This document shows positions 56,650 through 64,000 of a DNA stretch of 64,000 nucleotides, one piece after another. The stretch comes from Sclerotiophoma versabilis (taxonomy: Eukaryota; Ascomycota; Dothideomycetes; Pleosporales; Didymellaceae). The stretch spans positions 770,850 to 834,849 of the forward strand of contig JAAROD010000007.1 in assembly GCA_012274445.1 (NCBI GenBank). The letters are read 5' to 3'. The notes beneath the pieces were generated by a model, which had not been told where the DNA came from, made no database searches, and was given only the letters and a program-made list of their open reading frames with translations. The translations under genes and the position numbers were made by a program. Positions within the stretch are counted from its first letter, which is position 1. Each line of letters starts with the position of its first letter.

Positions 56650-57720
56650 TTTAGAGAAACTGCCCTTCCTAAATACTAATTCTAATAAAAGTAAAACTAT
56701 AATAAAGCGCAAAGATAAAGATATCTTAACTAAAATAGAAAAAAGGTAATATATAGTTATTAAGGAAATTAGGAAGGCAGACTCTATCTACAACTAAGCT
56801 ATACTCTACCTGCTCGCAATAGCTAAATTCCTAATTAATATACTTACCTTAGAATAGAGTATTAGTATAAACAGGCCTATTAACTCAGCCTATAAGCAGC
56901 GTCTCTGCTAGATCTTTAATAAGGTAGGTATTCTTTAGTAAGACAGAAGCTACTAGTTATAGGTTACTTACTCTAAGGCGCAGGTGCAGTAGATACTAGA
57001 CTACCTAGCAGAGATAGGGCAGGCTTAGGTAAGTGCTACTGCAGCTAAGAGCGCTAAAGAAGAGGATCTAAAGTAGCTATTATTTAAAGGCTAGGTAAGC
57101 GCGGTAGGAGCAAAGGCAGAGCTTATTACTAGCTACTATTTTGTTAAAGCTTTTAAAGAGTACTTACGGCGTTGTAGGTTGCTAGAGGAGGAGCAGTAGT
57201 AGGTGTGCAGCATCTATAATAAAGGTTTTAGCCCCTGCACATGCAACTAAGCAATAAGCTAACCTAAAAGGTAGACACACTTCTATTACATTTGCGCATT
57301 TAGCTGCGCACTAATTAAGAGGATGTTATCCTTTCTAATAACTATAGACAGATATAGACAGAGCTAGCAACCTTATTATCTAACAACAGCTAGCTGTTCT
57401 AAGGTTTAAGCAAGTCTGTTAAATAGGAGATGCTAGAGCACCTAAGGCTTAGCAGTTAAGTTAAGTTTCCTGTTTAACGGCTAGCCACGCTGTAGAGAAA
57501 TCTTAGCTAGAGACTAATAATTACCTAATAGTGCTGCACCTTAATTAGGCAAGCGACCTTTAATATCTTAACGTTTAAGTAGATAGTAAGCTGTAGGATA
57601 GATAATATAAGTGCAATCTGTATTTAGATATGCTTAGTACATCTACACTAAGTAATAACCTAGTATTGGTTTTCTGTAATAGATAAGGTAATAAAGGTTA
57701 CATTAGAGTTTTAAGGCTAG
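56650..57720 (+). pseudogene. RIP-degraded coding region upstream of the giant frame
   Basis: One plus-strand frame stays open apart from TAA/TAG. It reads I-Y-N-x-A-I-L-Y-L-L-A-I-A-K-F, then I-L-D-Y-L-A-E-I-G-Q-A, A-K-E-E-D-L-K and F-K-E-Y-L-R-R-C-R-L-L-E-E-E-Q. A Cys-containing stretch (F-S-P-C-T-C-N, Y-Y-I-C-A-F-S-C-A) lies near 57230-57320. The frame differs from the next block; a lost intron boundary or frameshift near 57720-57860 could join the two. Family not recognised. Confidence 0.5.
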
Positions 57721-57859
57721 TATAGACTAGACGTTTAGCTAGCTAACTAGAATAAGCTAGCTAGCCTACTATGCGTGTAAACTGTACACAAGGTACGCGC
57801 GCTGTTCTATCCTAGCCTTAAGCTAAATATAGACCCTTATTCCTTAGGTACATATTAGT

Positions 57860-60800
57860 AAGACTTCTTCCTAGACATAGACAACGTTATATACCTTAGG
57901 TTGTATTAAATAGTTCTTTTAGAACTAGGACACTAGTTTATTAACATCTAGGCGCTTTTAAAGACTATAAAGTAAGAAGGAAAGCTAATAAGCATAGTAA
58001 TGTCTTATATTGTTTTGTAGATAAATACAGAGCCTAAGAAGGTCTTAGACTGTAATAATAATAAGCCTATGCTATAAAAGGACCTAGTACCTACACTATA
58101 AGTAAGGTATAGTAATAAGGCTAATAATAAGTCTTAAGACCTCTAGCAGGCAGTCCTTAATTACGTATATAAGAATGTAAAAGACTTTACTATAACTACG
58201 CTAGAGCACTATCTCTATAAGTATCTAGGCAGAGATAATAAAGCCTATAGTACACAGTTTAAGTATAAGGTGTAGAGAAAAGTGCTATCTATTATTACAA
58301 TCTACGCAGGGTCGTCTCTATAATATAGGTACATTGCTAGCTCTGTATTAGAGGAGATCTATAAAATTAGTCTACCTATAATTGCGCAAACTGCGCTTAA
58401 TCTTATCTATTAGATCCTAGAAGTTGCAAACAATCTAGCGCTTTAGTTAGTAACTGCAGCTAAACAGCTGCTTAGCATAATACAGCTAGTAATTGCTTAA
58501 TAGATAATAAAGTAACATGTAGATACATTAGATTCTTATAGCAAAGATAGGTAACTAACTACTATTAGCCTAGTAGATAAGCAGCATATAGAGAGTAAGC
58601 TGTTCTCTTAAGAATTAATTAGCTATGTAATATATTAAGGGCAGCTATTAGCAGAAACGCGGAACTGTAGGCCTCTTCTCTAGGCTTAGAATAGACTAAA
58701 TACGCATAAATTTATCTAGGAGCTAACTACTGCCCTACTACTAAGCTCTAGATTAATAGTAGAGTTAGATGCAGGGGTTTCACTACAGATAGAGATGCAG
58801 GACTAAATACTAATTAACTTTTCCTTAGACAGGCTAAATAACCTTTAAAAATAACACTATTATAGAAGCATAATTAGCTAGCAGACAACTTAGCTGTAAC
58901 AGCATTCCCTTAACGCAGAGCCTTACTAGCCTAGATATCTATCTATATCTCTTTCTTTACGCGCTATAACTAGCTTAGAAGAAGGATATTAGAGGTAGAG
59001 AGTATTAGTAAGACGTAGGAAATAACTAGGATTTATAAACTCTAAACCTACTGTAGAAGGTCTAACATTAGTACCTAGCACCTACTATAGTAGCTAAAGA
59101 TTATTAGCGCTAGTAAAAATAAAAGAATAGAGATTGTATTATATGTTTAGTGCTCTTAAGTTTAATCTGCTCTGTAGCTTGCCCCTAGGGGCAAGCAGAC
59201 ACTACACAATCCTACTGCCGGATTCTGTTAGTAATTACCTTACCTATTCCTGCTATAGGAAATTGCTACCTCTACAGGTCTTATAATGGATTTTAACATA
59301 TTTAATAATAAGATTTTAAACCTAAGTCTACCCTAAGATATAGATCTATAGCTAAATTTACTACTAGCTGTTATTGCAACACAGCTAACAGACGCGCAAC
59401 AAAGTACTAACAGTAATAATAATAGTTCTAGAGACAACAATAGACTCTATAGCAACGCGTTACCTAGTAAACTTAGAGATAACTGCAGCAAGAGCAGCTT
59501 TAGTAATAGAGAATAAGTAGTTATAGCAGCAGACTAGTATTTATAGAAGATTAATTACTCTAAAGAAGACTATAAGTTTAAAGGTATATTAGTGTTTAGT
59601 AGACTGTGTGTGTATGTAAACGTAAACAGTAACTAATAACACAGCAGTGCAGGAGTTTATTATAGCTACTAAGAGCACATCTTTTAACAGCAGCTAGGCT
59701 ATTAACATACTACAGAGGCAATACATAATTAACTACGGAAGCAGGAAGGCTAGCTCCTAAGCTGCTGCGTTGGAAGATAAGTACATACTGTTATTCTTTC
59801 TTAATCTTCTTATTATTATAGGACAACTACTTAGGCTAATCTTGCAGCTATTTAGCTACTTTTTTAATAATATAACTATTAGCTTTAAGAACTAGTAGGC
59901 TTTCTATAGTAATAAGTACGTTTACAGACTATTATTTAACCTAGAAAACTACACCTTCTAGCTAGCTACAGCTGCAATGTGGGAGTTCTAGTTTATTATT
60001 ATACACTCTGTTGCTAACGCACCTAAGGAGCTTTTGTTAAGGAGTAAACGTTAAAAACGTTATAAGAAGTTATCCTAATATAGCGCCCTACAGCTCTGCT
60101 ACACCTAGTTCCTTATGTTATATATTAAGAAGATCTTCCTTATTAGTAAGCTGTTAGAAAAGAGCGTAGAGCCGTCTTAGAGATTAGACGGCCTACACAC
60201 GCAAAAGATTACCTTTAATAAATAGACAACCTTCTAAGAAGCTTTTATACTAGAGTAGTTGGAGCATATAAGATAGAGTATACAGAATACGTTTTAGACA
60301 GAGAACTAACTAGTGTTCTATGCGTATAACTATAGGGCAAATATTAAGATAGATATAGCTAACTAGCTATAAGCTGTACCTAAAAAAACCTAACTACAGC
60401 CTATTAAAGAAGAGTCTAACTTAGAAGAAGAGGCTATTAAGATAGAGGGTAGCTTAGAGTATAATAAGCCATCCTGTAGCAGTATACTAGGAGCCAGCAT
60501 AATTTCTTAAACTAGCTACAACTACTAAAACCTGTTTATAAGTAGGCTGCACTAGCTTTAAACAGAGCTTAAGGATAAGTATATTCTTAATAGTATTAAG
60601 ACAGTCTCTTACACTCTAGTAATTAATATTAACTGTCTAGATAAACATTCTCTAGACCTAGATAATAAGCTAATACGTTATCTTCTTACTAACTATAATA
60701 TAGTCCTATAGGAGTACTAAGAGCTATAAGACTTTACCTTCTACTCTTTTGCGTTCTACCTAGTATATAGTAATTTTTCGTCCCTGCAGCCTCTAGTGTT

Positions 60801-63240
60801 TCTAATAGACAACCTTCTTATAGTTATGTAGGAGAATATAAGCTACTAGTATAATAGAGTAGGCATGTTAAGCTATAGGTACTTCTAGGGATACTTAAAT
60901 ATTAAAAGAAGTATCTAACATAGGCCTAACGACTTGCTTATTACTAAGGGAGTTGTAACTACTGCTCTAGCGCTGCCTAATTATAATAGAAACCTATCTA
61001 CTTAAGTAGCGTCTAAGCAGGATTGTCTGCTGCAGCACCTGCAGGGACAACTAACTCCTAATAACTCTAAGTCTTCTAGGCTGTTTATCTATAAAGGATA
61101 GTAGATTAAAAAGGTAATACTTAAGAAGGAGCATGTATTTAGGATAGAACAAGTGCTCTCTGTGTAGGTCTTAAGGCTAACTAATAGTACTTAGAGTTTC
61201 TCTACTGTGCTTAAACCTATCTTTTAGCTAATACGTCTCTTTCTTAAAGAACCGCAATGCTATATACATCTCTTCTAATCCTTCCGCCTATTAGTGTTTC
61301 TAGAGGTTCTAGCGTCTTTTATAGCTATATTTGCGCAGGCAATTAACAGTATCTATGCTTGCTTTAAGGCTGCTAGCTCTAAGAGATTGTACGTTGCATT
61401 AGCAGAGAGGGTGTCCGCACTCAACTACCTTAGTAGCTACTGCTTTACTAGATTCCTAAGATCTCTAATAGGCTTAGTGCTTTAGCTGCTAGGAATAATT
61501 AAGGGTATTAAATAGGGTAGGTAGCTGTTTATTAACCCCTGCATGCTAGACCTGCAAGGCGCTAGCAACCTTAGCCTAGTATAATAGCCTTAATAGGAGA
61601 ATAGACGGCTAATTATAATGTATATAGCATCTATTGCTTTCTACTATAGGCTAGAGGTTGCGGCTAGCTGTTACAGTAAGGTATAGTTTAATAAGCTTAG
61701 CAGGCTTAGGGTGTAAGGGCTAATAAGTATAGCTAAGTTTCTTAAAGAAGTACTGCAGGAATTGTAGAAGCTATAGATAATTGCGTTTGTTACGCACTAG
61801 TTCTACTGCAGGTTGAATAAGGGCAGCTAAAGCTATATATTAAGCAACAGCTAGAGAGTGCTGTAGTTATTAGAAGACTAGTAAGAATAAGTAAAGCTGT
61901 AGGCATAGAGCAAGAACCCCTTCTCTTAGGAGTGCGTAGAATCTGTGTTATAGTTTTTTTAGTTAAGCTACTAACAGAATATAGAGAGTATAAGTTAGTT
62001 ATCTCTATCTTTTTATTATAAGAAATTGTGCTATAATCTACTATATTATATAGAACGCAATATAACTTTATATAAGACCTATATACTAGCTGTATAAAAC
62101 CTAACTAGTTAGTAGGTAGATTATTCTGCTTATAGAACGCGACTTAGTTCTCTGTGCTCTAGGCAGCTGTGCAGCATACTAGAGTAAAGGTAATAAGTAA
62201 AGACTACTAGATTAGCATAATTACTGTAGCTATACTTGCCTGTTAGATTAAGTATCTGCTAGGCTTGTATTAGTTAAGACTTAGCTACTGCAGAGTAATA
62301 TAACTAGTAGGCTTAGCTCTGCCTGTGTTGGCAATAGCAGTAAGACCTAGCAGCCTTAAGTAGGCAGCAATCAAGGCAGAGCACTAAGCTAAGTAGCTGT
62401 TGCTAAGGAAGCGCGTAATTAACTTTAACTGTATAATACTATTTACTGCAATACTGCAGCTTGTTAAGGATAGATTCTAGCAGTAAGAAAAGGTATTTAA
62501 GACAGGTAATTAGGGTATACTAGAGCACTATTAGACAGCGCAGCAGTGTCTTGCAGAATGCTTAGGCGACCTAGTGTATAATATTATACTTATATTAGTG
62601 TTAACTTTAGCATCTTTATTAGTAACACCTACTATACTTCCTAAAGCTTAAGAGTTTAGCGCAGGGCTAAAGAAAGATAGCTCTATATTTGCAGCTAACT
62701 TAGTAATAAGAATGCTATAGTTCTTTTAGCTAGAGTATTTTCTATAGGATGTAGATAGTAGTGTAGTGCTTTAGGTATCTAAGATAATAAAGAAGATTAG
62801 TAAGCGTTTCTTTAGAAGATATATTCTTTCTTTTTTTCTAGCGCAGAGCAGCTAATAAGGTATATACTACTATAAAGCATAAAGAAGTAAGCAATTAATT
62901 GCTTTAAGAGCTATATTAGGTTTAGGTAGCATAGAGTAATTAAGATAGTCTATAAAATAGTAATCTAGAGCTGCAGAGCTAAGAGGAGCTTTTACGTAGA
63001 CGTTAAGAGCTAATAAGCTTGCGCAATAATGCAGTAGAGTTTATTAGATTGGTATTTTATAGCTATAATAGTATATAGATTAAACGTTATAGCAGTATTA
63101 TAAAGGAGATGTAAGATAAGGAGATATAGGAAGCAGATAAGTTTAACAAAAGGTAAGGGTGTAAGAAAGTATAGTAAATAGAGAAAAGATAGGATAAGAG
63201 AGAGAGAGGCAATAGTTAAAGCTAGAAGGTAAAGTTAGGG
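57860..63240 (+). pseudogene. Giant RIP-degraded reading frame of about 1,790 codons
   Basis: A single plus-strand frame (codons starting at positions 1 mod 3) can be followed for about 5.4 kb. In the stretches read, every in-frame stop is TAA or TAG, never TGA, as expected if CAA/CAG codons were mutated by RIP. The longest intact piece is 61294-61485 (63 codons). Recognisable composition includes acidic and basic segments (E-E-S-N-L-E-E-E-A-I-K near 60410) and a Lys/Arg/Glu/Gln-rich C-terminus (about 62840-63220) that looks like coiled coil. RecQ motifs (Walker A, DExH) were not found, so a telomere-linked helicase is possible only if this is its non-helicase part. Otherwise it is an unknown subtelomeric gene or a large mobile-element protein. 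Confidence 0.55.
59177..59196. repeat. Perfect 20-bp palindrome
   Basis: gcttgcccctaggggcaagc equals its own reverse complement and shares its core with the three palindromes at 56502-56572. It lies inside the degraded giant frame. Confidence 0.85.
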
Positions 63241-63572
63241 GTTGTATACTTTTTAATTAGCTAGAACCTTTTTATTAGTATTAAGCGGTTAGTAACCTTA
63301 TAATAAAAAAGGTAGAGCCTCTATATATTTTATATTCCAATTATAATAGCAGAAAGAAGCAAATTATAGCTAAATATAACAATATTAAATAGCTATTAAA
63401 AGCTAAACATAGATTTTAGTATAAAACCATTGTTAGAAACAGTCCTAACCCTAACCCTATACTATTGCTAAAACCCTAACCCTAACTCTACTCTATAATA
63501 AAGAATAAAAAATAGAAGTTTAATAGCTTAAGAAAAGAGCTGGAAAAAAAAGGAAGAGGTAGAGAGAGAACA
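63241..63572. other. Subtelomeric spacer
   Basis: AT-rich spacer with inverted telomeric units and a purine-rich stretch (63541-63572); no gene. Confidence 0.4.
63444..63486 (-). repeat. Inverted interstitial telomeric repeats
   Basis: cctaaccctaaccctat (63444-63460) and aaccctaaccctaac (63472-63486) are CCCTAA units, opposite in direction to the terminal TTAGGG array only about 400 bp away. Confidence 0.8.
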
Positions 63573-63770
63573 GTGCTCTAAACAACTGAGGTGCTCTAAA
63601 CAACTAAGGTACTCTAAATAACTAAGGTGCTCTAAACAACTAAGGTGCTCTAAACAACTAAGGTGCTCTAAACAACTAAGGTGCTCTAAATAACTAAGGT
63701 GCTCTAAATAACTAAGGTGCTCTAAACAACTAAGGTGCTCTAAACAACTAAGGTGCTTTAAACAACTAAA
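63573..63770 (+). repeat. Subtelomeric satellite, eleven 18-bp units
   Basis: Eleven head-to-tail copies of gtgctctaaacaactaag, with mostly transition differences (aac to aat, ctct to cttt), followed by a partial unit. Confidence 0.95.
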
Positions 63771-63780
63771 GTACTTAAGT

Positions 63781-63892
63781 TAAAGGGTGGGCGGTGGGCC
63801 CTTAGGTGTTACAAAGAAGCCGAGCGCGGCAGTGAAGAAGAAAGGGGAGGGTAGTGGGCCGCTTAGGTGTCACAACCGCTGTGGACGGTGAA
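63781..63892. repeat. GC-rich telomere-adjacent sequence with a 60-bp-spaced duplication
   Basis: gtgggcccttaggtgttacaa (63794-63814) and gtgggccgcttaggtgtcacaa (63854-63875) are related and 60 bp apart. This is a GC-rich patch between AT-rich DNA and the telomere. Confidence 0.7.
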
Positions 63893-64000
63893 GGGTTAGG
63901 GTTAGGGTTAGGGTTAGGGTTAGGGTTAGGGTTAGGGTTAGGGTTAGGGTTAGGGTTAGGGTTAGGGTTAGGGTTAGGGTTAGGGTTAGGGTTAGGTTAG
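63893..64000 (+). repeat. Telomere, about 18 TTAGGG units
   Basis: Uninterrupted gggtta units run to the window end, with one 5-nt variant unit (ttagg) at the extreme end. G-rich strand running 5' to 3' toward the end marks this as a right chromosome terminus. Confidence 0.97.

Noticed and set aside
57860..63240. Assignment as RecQ telomere-linked helicase
   Set aside because: Position fits, but no Walker A, DExH or RecQ-Ct-type motif could be read in the frame; left as unknown.
63573..63770. CRISPR-like array
   Set aside because: Units are contiguous 18-bp repeats without unique spacers in a eukaryotic subtelomere: a satellite.

Overview
The window reads as the right end of a chromosome of a filamentous ascomycete, most likely a Pleosporales-type Dothideomycete. 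It ends in about 18 copies of TTAGGG. Its genes have short introns (45-113 nt) with GTAAGT-like donors and CTAAC-like branch sites. It alternates between GC-balanced gene islands and very AT-rich, TA-rich blocks in which old genes carry TAA/TAG where CAA/CAG is expected, the signature of repeat-induced point mutation (RIP).

Layout: (1) 0-12.5 kb is a gene island. It holds the N-terminus of a Tma23-like G-patch protein (-), a secreted metallophosphoesterase (+), a divergent GH10 xylanase-like enzyme (+), a secreted tandem-repeat protein (+), a lysyl-tRNA synthetase with a possible mitochondrial leader (-), an ankyrin relic, and a small secreted pre-pro-protein of candidate-effector type (-). 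(2) 12.5-15.4 kb is relic-rich non-coding DNA. (3) 15.46-26.39 kb is an AT-rich retrotransposon nest: a Ty3/Gypsy-type element bounded by 187-bp LTRs has a chromovirus-type Gypsy element (499-bp LTRs, GTTAC target duplication) inserted inside its reverse transcriptase. (4) 26.4-30.4 kb is a scrapyard: a broken AT-hook gene, a GH18 C-terminal fragment, and a pogo/Fot1 transposase interrupted by a 603-bp MITE. (5) 30.5-41.5 kb is an intact four-gene island: an ABCC-type exporter, a circularly permuted ATP-grasp enzyme, an Fe(II)/2-oxoglutarate (TauD-like) dioxygenase and a PaaK-like adenylate-forming enzyme. (6) 42.7-45 kb holds broken subtelomeric genes. (7) 45-56.5 kb holds a second copy of the chromovirus and more of the outer element family, in inverted orientation to block 3. 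(8) 56.6-63.2 kb holds a giant RIP-degraded reading frame on the + strand. (9) 63.4-64 kb is the telomere cap: inverted internal telomeric repeats, eleven 18-bp repeats, a duplicated GC-rich unit and the telomere.

The most interesting part is block 5. A carboxylate-activating adenylase, an ATP-dependent amide-forming ligase, a tailoring dioxygenase and an exporter together look like a compact NRPS-independent peptide/amide biosynthetic cluster, similar in logic to bacterial dapdiamide-type pathways, lying between inverted copies of one retrotransposon family. No product can be named from sequence alone. All exon boundaries were deduced by eye from splice consensus and frame continuity. Family names come from motif recognition, not from searches.
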